From Sphingobacterium multivorum (GTDB lineage Bacteria > Bacteroidota > Bacteroidia > Sphingobacteriales > Sphingobacteriaceae), in contig NZ_UAUU01000011.1 in NCBI RefSeq assembly GCF_900457465.1, positions 1-64,000 of the forward strand: DNA of 64,000 nt, written 5' to 3'. Within the stretch, counting starts at the first letter, position 1; each line of letters starts with the position of its first letter. This document shows positions 57,678 to 64,000 of the stretch, piece after piece. The notes below the pieces were generated by a model. It had not been told where the DNA came from. It saw only the letters and a program-made list of their open reading frames with translations, and did no database searches. Position numbers and translations under genes: made by a program.

Positions 57678-59107
57678 TCACCGCCGAAGCAGATATATTT
57701 TAATTCCATATATTCATCCAAACCGTGTTTAGAACCTTCACGACCTACACCAGATTTTTTTACTCCACCAAAAGGAGCTGCTGCATTTGAAATAAGACCT
57801 GTGTTAATACCTACCATGCCAGCTTCTAGCTGTTCAGCAACACGAAAACAGCGATTTATATTTGTACTATAGAAATAGGAGGCTAGGCCAAATTCAGTAG
57901 CGTTGGCCATTGCTATTCCATCATCTTCTGTTTTGAAACTGAAAAGAGCGCAAATAGGACCAAAAGTCTCCTCGCGGAATATAAGTGCTTCTTTCGGGAC
58001 GTTGGTCAGGACAGTTGGTTGGAAAAATAGGTCTTTGATGACCTTTCCTCCTGTAGCCAATTCGGCACCATGATTTAACGCGTCTTGCACATGATGCTGC
58101 ACTTTTTCTAGCCCTTTTGTATTGATTAATGGACCTACCTGGACGCCTTTGTCAAGTCCATTGCCAACTTTCAATTTACTGACAGCATGGCTAAGTTTCA
58201 TCGAAAACTCATCATAGACTTCTTCTTGGATTAGAAACCTATTGATGGAAACGCAAGTTTGCCCTGAGTTTCTAAATTTTCCGGCAATAGCTCCTTCGAC
58301 TGCAGCATCAATATCCGCATCGTTAAAAACCAAAAAAGGAGCATTACCACCAAGCTCCATAGACACTTTTTTAATGTTAGAGGCTGATTGTTCTATGAGT
58401 GTTTTTCCGACTTCGGTTGAGCCTGTGAAAGATAGTTTTCGTATGAGGTTGTTCGTAGCGAGTTCTTTGCCGATACCAGCACTATCTTTTCCAGTAATCA
58501 CATTAAAAACGCCTTTTGGAATCCCAGCATCTTCAGCCAGTTTAGCCAAAGCTATAGCAGAAAATGGTGTTTGAGATGCCGGTTTTAGCACAATGGTACA
58601 ACCAGATACCAAAGCTGGAGCAACCTTTCGGGTGATCATCGCTAAGGGGAAATTCCAGGGTGTAATTGCAGCAACAACTCCGACCCCTTGCCTAATTGTA
58701 AGCATTCTAGTTCCTTTTTTTTGAGAAGGTATCGTCTCACCATAGGCCCTTTTTCCTTCTTCTGAAAACCATTCTACGAAGGAACTACCGTAGTCAACCT
58801 CTACCCTCGATTCGCTAAGGGGTTTGCCACTTTCTAAGGTCATGATTTCCGCTAGATCGTCTTTATATTGCTGAATAAGATCGTACCACTTTCGGACGGT
58901 GTTGCATCGTTCCAGTACAGTTGTGTTTTTCCAGCTTTTCCACGCCTTGTCAGCATCAATTATGGCTTTAGTACAGTCAGCTACTTTTAGATCTGGCAAC
59001 GAAGCAATAACTTTCCCTGTTGCAGGATTTACCACATCAAAGGTGTGTTTTGACTTGATAAATTTCCCATTGATATAGGCACTGTCAATTAAAAGTGTAT
59101 TTTTCAT
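57674..59107 (-). CDS. NAD(P)-dependent aldehyde dehydrogenase, succinate-semialdehyde dehydrogenase type
   Basis: 477 residues from ATG 59107; a GTG at 59128 is possible but adds nothing family-like. Motifs: TPWNFPLAM, FTGSTEVGK, catalytic Glu in ELGGNAPFLVF, catalytic Cys in RNSGQTCVSINR. The order and residues fit GabD-like enzymes oxidising succinate semialdehyde to succinate, but other semialdehydes are possible. No GABA transaminase gene is nearby. Confidence 0.85.
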   Translation of the reverse strand: MKNTLLIDSAYINGKFIKSKHTFDVVNPATGKVIASLPDLKVADCTKAIIDADKAWKSWKNTTVLERCNTVRKWYDLIQQYKDDLAEIMTLESGKPLSESRVEVDYGSSFVEWFSEEGKRAYGETIPSQKKGTRMLTIRQGVGVVAAITPWNFPLAMITRKVAPALVSGCTIVLKPASQTPFSAIALAKLAEDAGIPKGVFNVITGKDSAGIGKELATNNLIRKLSFTGSTEVGKTLIEQSASNIKKVSMELGGNAPFLVFNDADIDAAVEGAIAGKFRNSGQTCVSINRFLIQEEVYDEFSMKLSHAVSKLKVGNGLDKGVQVGPLINTKGLEKVQHHVQDALNHGAELATGGKVIKDLFFQPTVLTNVPKEALIFREETFGPICALFSFKTEDDGIAMANATEFGLASYFYSTNINRCFRVAEQLEAGMVGINTGLISNAAAPFGGVKKSGVGREGSKHGLDEYMELKYICFGGE

Positions 59108-59184
59108 CGATGTAAATTTAATTGTCACAAGTATAATTAGAAGATTTCTGAACTAAACTTCACTTCAATATGATCGTTGTTTGT

Positions 59185-59580
59185 TCAAATGAATCTCTCT
59201 CGCTCAGATTTTGACGGTATTGTGCAAAACTCATTTTTTCCAAACCATCGATAGCGATTTTTAGCAAAATAATCATAGAGCGCATCTCTCCATTTGAGTG
59301 GTAAAATCTTCAGTAAATAACATGTCATGTATGGGAAGCCCAATTGCTTACAAATCTTTAAAACAGCTTCACTTTTGAGATAGATACCGGTTGGAGATAG
59401 GAAAACAATGGAGTCAGTATTTTTGGGAATATTTGTTAGTGTGGTCCGGGCAAATTCAGACTGCAAAGAACTAAATAAGAATTTCTTTCTGCGATCTATT
59501 CTTAATAATAGTTGAACAAAGCGATTACAGATCAAGCAATCACCATCGAAAAAGATGATATATCTCCCTTGTTGTTCCAT
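59185..59580 (-). CDS. DCC-family thiol-disulfide oxidoreductase-like protein (DUF393)
   Basis: 131 residues. Starts YIIFFDGDCLICNRFVQLLL with the DxxCxxC hallmark (D-G-D-C-L-I-C); later FLSPTGIYLKSEAVLKI and RDALYDYFAKNRYRWFGK are family positions. The biochemical role of DCC proteins is poorly known. Preceded by an imperfect -7 box TAACTTTA just before the ATG. Confidence 0.85.
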   Translation of the reverse strand: MEQQGRYIIFFDGDCLICNRFVQLLLRIDRRKKFLFSSLQSEFARTTLTNIPKNTDSIVFLSPTGIYLKSEAVLKICKQLGFPYMTCYLLKILPLKWRDALYDYFAKNRYRWFGKNEFCTIPSKSERERFI

Positions 59581-59673
59581 ATTATAAAGTTACTTCTATT
59601 TATTGAAAGTACTGCCACAACAAGATCATAAAAGGGAGAGATTTTATCATTAACCGAGTTTAGTCCTCTATGT

Positions 59674-59712
59674 AAAAAAGGCGGTGTTTCTATTGGAAAC
59701 ACCGCCTTTTTT
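59674..59712 (-). terminator. terminator of ribBA
   Basis: A 17-bp stem AAAAAAGGCGGTGTTTC / GAAACACCGCCTTTTTT with loop TATTG, 10 nt after the ribBA stop. Confidence 0.88.
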
Positions 59713-59721
59713 AATTCCTTT

Positions 59722-60936
59722 TTATAGGTTTTTCATGATTGTATGTCCCATACGATCCCTTTTGGTTTTTAAGTACTCTTCGTTAAAGGGATTTGCAGTT
59801 ATTTCAATAGGTACATTTTCTATAATTTCAAGACCATAACCTACTAGGCCAGCACGTTTTGTCGGATTATTTGACATAAGACGCATTTTTGTGACACCAA
59901 GATTTCGAAGAATCTGTGCTCCGACACCATAGTCTCTTAAATCTGCTTTAAATCCTAATTGTACATTGGCATCTACCGTGTCCAAGCCATTTTCTTGTAA
60001 CTTGTAAGCATGTAGCTTATTGATCAGTCCAATACCGCGACCTTCTTGATTCATATAGACAATAACACCTTTCCCCTCTTGCTGGATCATTTCCATTGCT
60101 TTGTGCAATTGAGGACCACAGTCACAACGGCAAGAACCAAAAATATCACCCGTAACACAAGAGCTGTGCACCCGCACCAAAATAGGCTCATCTTCATTCC
60201 ACTCGCCTTTGTAAAGCGCTAAATGTTGTTCGCCAGTGTCTTTTTGTGTAAAGGCTTTCATCTTAAAATCACCAAATTGCGTTGGCATATTAACAGTGAC
60301 TTCTTCATTGATTAAAGAATCGTGCTTAAGACGGTATTCAATTAGATCTTCAATACTAACGATCTTTAAATCAAATTTTTTAGCAACCTCTATTAGTTCT
60401 GGAAGTCTGGCCATTTCACCATCTTCTTTTAGAATCTCAACCAATACACCTGCTGGTTCAAATCCTGCTAATCGAGCCAGGTCAACGGTAGCTTCAGTGT
60501 GTCCTGTGCGACGTAATACGCCACCATCTTTTGCTATTAGCGGGAAAATATGTCCTGGTCTACCTAATTCTTCATAATGAATATTAGGATCAATCATTGC
60601 TTTAATTGTTTTCGAGCGGTCTGACGCAGAAATTCCGGTTGTACAACCGTATCCCTGTAAGTCAATGGAAACTGTAAAGTTTGTTTCATATACTGCTGTA
60701 TTCTGTCCCACCATTAGATCCAGATGTAATGCATCTGCTCTTTCTTTTGTAATTGGGGCACACACTAGTCCACGACCATGAGTCGCCATAAAGTTGATGA
60801 TTTCGGGAGTTGCATTGCGGGCAGCTGTGACAAAGTCTCCTTCATTTTCGCGATCTTCGTCATCCACGACGATTACTACTTTTCCTGCTTGTATATCAGC
60901 GATCGCTTCTTCGATCGTGTTTAATTTGAAATCCAT
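59722..60936 (-). CDS. ribBA: Bifunctional 3,4-dihydroxy-2-butanone-4-phosphate synthase / GTP cyclohydrolase II
   Basis: 404 residues. The N-terminal RibB domain (1-200) has VVIVVDDEDRENEGD and GHTEATVDLARLAG; the C-terminal RibA domain has the zinc cysteines in SSCVTGDIFGSCRCDCG and the QEGRGIGL motif. It catalyses both entry steps of riboflavin synthesis. No FMN riboswitch is seen upstream. -7 box TAACTTTG at 60960-60967. Confidence 0.97.
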   Translation of the reverse strand: MDFKLNTIEEAIADIQAGKVVIVVDDEDRENEGDFVTAARNATPEIINFMATHGRGLVCAPITKERADALHLDLMVGQNTAVYETNFTVSIDLQGYGCTTGISASDRSKTIKAMIDPNIHYEELGRPGHIFPLIAKDGGVLRRTGHTEATVDLARLAGFEPAGVLVEILKEDGEMARLPELIEVAKKFDLKIVSIEDLIEYRLKHDSLINEEVTVNMPTQFGDFKMKAFTQKDTGEQHLALYKGEWNEDEPILVRVHSSCVTGDIFGSCRCDCGPQLHKAMEMIQQEGKGVIVYMNQEGRGIGLINKLHAYKLQENGLDTVDANVQLGFKADLRDYGVGAQILRNLGVTKMRLMSNNPTKRAGLVGYGLEIIENVPIEITANPFNEEYLKTKRDRMGHTIMKNL

Positions 60937-60959
60937 TTATTGATATATTGTAATTGGTA

Positions 60960-60967
60960 CAAAGTTA
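60960..60967 (-). promoter_or_regulatory. -7 box TAACTTTG for ribBA
   Basis: Minus strand, 23 nt before the ATG. Confidence 0.55.
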
Positions 60968-61007
60968 GTGTAGAATCTAAATTTATTTATAATAGCGTTG
61001 TCACAAT

Positions 61008-62492
61008 CTAATGTGATTCTTTCAATTTATTCTTTTTTGCAAGCTTTTCCTTAATCCATTTCCAAGCGGCTTCTACTTTTAATTTATATTGATCAATATC
61101 AAATAACGCGGAATCTGTCGTTGACTTGTATGTTAGAAAAGCGGCCAATGGTGTTAAGACAATAATGGCCATCCACATGCCAACGGCTGATGATATGGCA
61201 CCATCTTTAGCTGTTTTTTCTGCTACTGTAGAGATAATGTGATAGATCAGAAAGAAAATGATGGCCATCACCACAGGAAGACCAAGTCCACCTTTTCTGA
61301 TAATGGCTCCTAGTGGAGCTCCAATTGCAAATAGTAAGAGACAGGAGACAGCTAGGGTAAACTTGCGATGCCATTCAATACGATAACGGATATCTTTCGA
61401 TTTGTAATCTTTAAATTCAAGTGTACGGCCGTTTAGATCTTCCTTTAAATAATTCAATTGGTTCAGCGCATTCATAGTGATTTGTGCTCGTTGTTCTTGT
61501 GGAACGAGATCGGTAAGCAAATTTTTAAAAGGTTTGATCTTAGCCTCTTTGACCTTTGGCTGTCCGGGTTGATTCACACTAAAATATTTCGAATAGATAT
61601 TATATCGGGTGTCTAATGTACGGACGATTGCCTTTCCCATGCTGTCTATTTTGATATGATTGGAATCGATGTACATGTCTAACTGTTTCAGGTTTAACAT
61701 GGCATGGTGGCTCTTGAAGAGGTTTTCGTCAGTTTTACCCTGTTGAAAACTTCCCATATCAAACTTTTGCTCTGTTTCCTTAAACTTAAACCGCGTAAAT
61801 TGCTGGCGTGGATCGTAGGTCTTGGAGTTTTTAGTCCGTGCTTCCTCGTAGCGGATACCATCCTTAAGTTTAAGGATCATATAATTGTTGTCAGGAGAGT
61901 TATAGATATACCCTTCTTTGGCCATAAGTACATTATTGGCTGTATTACCGCCACGATGATCATAGATCATCAAGTCATAGAGAATTGTTCCCGCTTTGTT
62001 TTTTCCTCTAGCGCGGATTGAGTAACCTGGAATGGTGTTGTTAAAGATTCCGGGTTTGATGAGGAAATCTGCCTTTTTATTACGTACATCAGTAAGTAGC
62101 GTACCCATTTTTAGGTTCACTACGGGGAGAATATAATCGGAGAACAGAAAAGAACTTGTTGCGAAAATTGCAACGAGTATAAATAGCGGGGTCATTGCTT
62201 TACGTAAAGATACGCCTGCAGCCTTGATTGCAACTAATTCATAGCTTTCACCCAGATTTCCGAAAGTCATAATGGAGGAAAGGAGCATGGATAAAGGCAT
62301 TGCCATTTGGATTTGAACAACGCATTGATATCCAATTAGCTCCATGATGGTATACCATTCAAATCCTTTTCCAATCAAATCATCAATGTACTTGAATAGG
62401 AAAAGCATCAATAAGACAAACATCACAATAAAGAATGTGACAATAAATGGTTTTATGAAAGCTTGAAGAATAAGTAAATGAACCTTTTTCAT
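61008..62492 (-). CDS. LptF/LptG-family permease (YjgP/YjgQ)
   Basis: 494 residues from ATG 62492 (MKKVHLLILQAFIKPF). An open frame to 62582 covers the leader hairpins and promoter and is rejected. Three N-terminal and three C-terminal helices enclose a large periplasmic jellyroll, the LptF/G plan, with MPLSMLLSSIMTFGNLGE and the C-terminal GAPLGAIIRKGGLGLPVV typical. It pairs with LptB/LptC to extract lipopolysaccharide from the inner membrane. Only one of the two permeases is here. Confidence 0.88.
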   Translation of the reverse strand: MKKVHLLILQAFIKPFIVTFFIVMFVLLMLFLFKYIDDLIGKGFEWYTIMELIGYQCVVQIQMAMPLSMLLSSIMTFGNLGESYELVAIKAAGVSLRKAMTPLFILVAIFATSSFLFSDYILPVVNLKMGTLLTDVRNKKADFLIKPGIFNNTIPGYSIRARGKNKAGTILYDLMIYDHRGGNTANNVLMAKEGYIYNSPDNNYMILKLKDGIRYEEARTKNSKTYDPRQQFTRFKFKETEQKFDMGSFQQGKTDENLFKSHHAMLNLKQLDMYIDSNHIKIDSMGKAIVRTLDTRYNIYSKYFSVNQPGQPKVKEAKIKPFKNLLTDLVPQEQRAQITMNALNQLNYLKEDLNGRTLEFKDYKSKDIRYRIEWHRKFTLAVSCLLLFAIGAPLGAIIRKGGLGLPVVMAIIFFLIYHIISTVAEKTAKDGAISSAVGMWMAIIVLTPLAAFLTYKSTTDSALFDIDQYKLKVEAAWKWIKEKLAKKNKLKESH

Positions 62493-62511
62493 CCGTGACG
62501 CAAAGCAAATT

Positions 62512-62565
62512 GATGCCTTTACATTAAGGCATCTCCCAACTAAGAAGCTCCTGCTGGAGCCCCTA
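62512..62565 (-). promoter_or_regulatory. Structured leader of the LptF/G-type gene
   Basis: Between the -7 box and the ATG the minus-strand leader can form an imperfect hairpin (62540-62565, GGCTCC-AGC-AGGAGC core) and a perfect 8-bp hairpin GATGCCTT / AAGGCATC (62512-62533). No known riboswitch consensus was recognised and no T-run follows. Confidence 0.5.
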
Positions 62566-62579
62566 GTGGAAATATATTG

Positions 62580-62587
62580 CAAAGATA
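62580..62587 (-). promoter_or_regulatory. -7 box TATCTTTG for LptF/G-type gene
   Basis: Minus strand, 87 nt before ATG 62492 and 7 bp after the stop of the START-like gene. Confidence 0.55.
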
Positions 62588-62594
62588 GGCTTTT

Positions 62595-62972
62595 TTATGC
62601 ACCTATAACACTTTGAAGATAGACTATTGAATTTTTCCAAATTAACTTTCTATTTTCAAGGTCTTCTTCTTTAGCGTAATCTGTTATCTTAAGAGCAACA
62701 TCATTCGTTAGCTCGTCTTGATCGATCTCCAGATCGAAATAATAGGGATCATCATCTAGCCATTTAAAGCGTACAGATTTATTTTCTTTTGATGCTACAA
62801 TTTTTGCTCGGTGAGGTTCATCATCCCAAATGAAAGTATAAACGGTGTCTTTATAGTTTACATCATCTGCAAACCATTGTGCCAATTCGTTTGGTTCTTG
62901 CAAATACGGAAATAAAATTCTAGGTGAAGAGTTGATGATATATTCTAGTTGGAATTTTATTTTATCTGCCAT
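62595..62972 (-). CDS. START-like domain protein
   Basis: 125 residues. FQLEYIINSSPRILFPYL at the start, ELAQWFADDV, VRFKWLDDDPYYFDLEI and the C-terminal helix (NRKLIWKNSIVYLQ) fit the AHSA1/START-like family common in Bacteroidota. A cavity-binding small protein with unknown ligand. -7 box TATTTTTG at 63007-63014, back to back with the tRNA promoter. Confidence 0.78.
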   Translation of the reverse strand: MADKIKFQLEYIINSSPRILFPYLQEPNELAQWFADDVNYKDTVYTFIWDDEPHRAKIVASKENKSVRFKWLDDDPYYFDLEIDQDELTNDVALKITDYAKEEDLENRKLIWKNSIVYLQSVIGA

Positions 62973-62995
62973 AAAAATGTTTTTTTAAATTTTAG

Positions 62996-63025
62996 TTTGT
63001 TTAAATCAAAAATAAGCTATATTTG
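62996..63025 (+). promoter_or_regulatory. tRNA-Met promoter TTTG-N18-TATATTTG (first copy)
   Basis: TTTG at 62996-62999 and TATATTTG at 63018-63025, with the tRNA starting 13 nt downstream. It overlaps the divergent -7 box of the START-like gene. Confidence 0.7.
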
Positions 63026-63038
63026 CATTCCCAAAAAT

Positions 63039-63112
63039 GGCGGGGTAGCTCAGATGGTTAGAGCGTTGGATTCATAACCCAAAGGTCGGCAGTTCGATTC
63101 TGCTCCCCGCTA
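63039..63112 (+). tRNA. tRNA-Met (CAT), elongator type
   Basis: 74 nt; acceptor arms GGCGGGG / CCCCGCT, discriminator A63112, anticodon loop TTCATAA with CAT. The first pair and stem do not look like initiator tRNA, and the sequence does not match the usual Ile2 (CAT) form, so elongator Met is favoured. CCA not encoded. The 293 bp to the next tRNA is AT-rich with no gene that I can support. Confidence 0.9.
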
Positions 63113-63364
63113 CAAATCTCTTCCAAAATTGCTTTTTATTGCATCAACTTATTATTTGTAATAATACATATTTATTTTGTTATTGCAAGTTTTTTTGTAA
63201 AAAGTTGCTCCCGTTTTTTAATAAACATGTTGTTTTTTGGGCTGTCAATTTTTTTAAGTTCATTTTCTATTTTTCAATGCTAAATTTATTGAGTTAAAAA
63301 TGAGTTTGTTGTGTTTAATACAAGTTTTAAATAGGCCAGAATCAGTAAAAAAATAAAAAAATCT

Positions 63365-63394
63365 TTTGAATTGACATACGAAGTGGTATATTTG
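63365..63394 (+). promoter_or_regulatory. tRNA-Met promoter TTTG-N18-TATATTTG (second copy)
   Basis: TTTG at 63365-63368 and TATATTTG at 63387-63394, the same elements and spacing as the first copy. Confidence 0.7.
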
Positions 63395-63405
63395 CATACC
63401 GAAAC

Positions 63406-63479
63406 GGCGGGGTAGCTCAGATGGTTAGAGCGTTGGATTCATAACCCAAAGGTCGGCAGTTCGATTCTGCTCCCCGCTA
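63406..63479 (+). tRNA. tRNA-Met (CAT), second identical copy
   Basis: Identical over all 74 nt to 63039-63112, with anticodon CAT. Followed by a terminator. Confidence 0.9.
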
Positions 63480-63481
63480 CT

Positions 63482-63518
63482 AAAAGCATCAATCTTAACA
63501 AGATTGATGCTTTTTTTA
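63482..63518 (+). terminator. terminator of second tRNA-Met
   Basis: Stem AAAGCATCAATCTT / AAGATTGATGCTTT with a 3-nt loop and a T-run. Confidence 0.88.
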
Positions 63519-63614
63519 TGATTGCATGTATTTCCTTTTTATCGCATTTCCTTTTTTTCGCTGCTGGCAAGATTACATCTATCTTTGTATTGTTTTATGG
63601 ATAATATTTAAATA

Positions 63615-64000
63615 ATGAATATAAGACCTATACTAACCCTATTTTGCTTTTTTATCTGCCATCATGTTTTTGCACAACAAGGCACAAAAAGCCACGTCGT
63701 TACACATCAACGGAAAACCATTCTATGTGATGCACAGAAAGGCGAGAATTCTTACCCGGCTTGGGGAGTATTTCCAAAAGAAAATTATCCTATACGAAAG
63801 GTTACTATGTTTGTTACGCTGGGGAGCCCGGATAGTTTGCGCACGGCGCATTGGGACTATTTGGATCACATCGTATTACGTCGTAAAGGAGGGAAAAATG
63901 GACCAGCACTAAATTATGAATTAGGAAGAATGCTTACGCCATATGGTAGTATTTACAATAAGGGATGGAGTTGGAAGTGGCAGGTCGATGTAACTGATTT
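63615..64000 (+). CDS. Secreted PNGase F-like peptide-N-glycosidase protein (5' part; cut by window edge)
   Basis: 128 residues visible from ATG 63615. Signal peptide MNIRPILTLFCFFICHHVFA with cleavage near AQQ. The mature part has VTMFVTLGSPDSL, AHWDYLDHIVLRRKG, YELGRMLTPYG and WQVDVTDF, in the same order as the N-terminal domain of Elizabethkingia PNGase F (WD, then YEIGRFITPY, then DVTDF). Such enzymes remove N-glycans from glycoproteins. The catalytic residues further on are outside the window, so activity cannot be judged. Confidence 0.75.
   Translation, partial: MNIRPILTLFCFFICHHVFAQQGTKSHVVTHQRKTILCDAQKGENSYPAWGVFPKENYPIRKVTMFVTLGSPDSLRTAHWDYLDHIVLRRKGGKNGPALNYELGRMLTPYGSIYNKGWSWKWQVDVTD

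Noticed and set aside
62512..62565. Known riboswitch (FMN, TPP, SAM) in the leader of the LptF/G-type gene
   Set aside because: None of the conserved core sequences of these classes is present.
62493..62582. 30-residue N-terminal extension of the LptF/G-type permease
   Set aside because: The segment contains leader hairpins and begins at the promoter box; the family start is MKKVHLLIL at 62492.

Overview
The window reads as chromosomal DNA of a Bacteroidota bacterium of the family Sphingobacteriaceae, most likely a Sphingobacterium. Many genes are preceded by a TAnnTTTG -7 box instead of the sigma70 -10, and strong Shine-Dalgarno sequences are scarce. There is a Por/T9SS-type sorting domain, a long insert-containing IspG, an ftsK-lolA pair, and an ATP synthase operon without beta and epsilon. 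This is mostly core genome; the only mobile element seen is one IS1182-family copy.

Layout. 1-3680: end of an rrn operon (16S tail, tRNA-Ile, tRNA-Ala, 23S, 5S, terminator). 3.8-8.2 kb: YhcC-like radical SAM protein, MazG-like pyrophosphohydrolase, a pseudouridine synthase with a long repeat tail, and a lytic transglycosylase. 8.2-19.4 kb: lolA-ftsK, GNAT acetyltransferase, tyrS, AcpH-like protein, amino-acid permease, rlmF, kup. 19.6-26 kb: small T9SS sorting-domain protein, ispG, LiaF-like membrane protein, MlaE/MlaF-type ABC transporter, RlmI-like methyltransferase. 26.0-27.8 kb: IS1182-family element. 27.8-32.4 kb: large nitronate-monooxygenase-like protein, purU, parE. 32.6-37.8 kb: five-gene uncharacterised membrane module (SPFH-GYF protein, zinc-ribbon membrane protein, and convergently an anchored Ppx/GppA-like ATPase-fold protein plus two coiled-coil proteins). 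38-41 kb: sugar-isomerase-type cupin and Pif1-like helicase. 41-47 kb: atpZ-like, small membrane protein, atpB-E-F-H-A-G. 47-52.6 kb: fabH, clpS, outer-membrane barrel receptor, DUF1080 protein, YjjG-type phosphatase. 52.8-56.7 kb: histidine kinase, response regulator, TPR protein, hemE, then hemJ. 56.7-63 kb: DUF4476 protein, aldehyde dehydrogenase, DCC protein, ribBA, LptF/G permease, START-like protein. 63-64 kb: two identical tRNA-Met genes and the start of a PNGase F-like secreted protein cut by the window edge.

Six conserved genes (ftsK, tyrS, rlmF, the mlaF-like gene, the outer-membrane barrel gene and hemE) are each broken by one base, all at homopolymers. In every case correcting one base gives a full-length frame, so sequencing error is more likely than gene decay. 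The candidates I would follow up are the SPFH/zinc-ribbon/Ppx-like membrane module, the near-leaderless promoter arrangement, the strong hairpin after atpE, the repeat-tailed pseudouridine synthase and the large FMN-enzyme-like protein next to purU.
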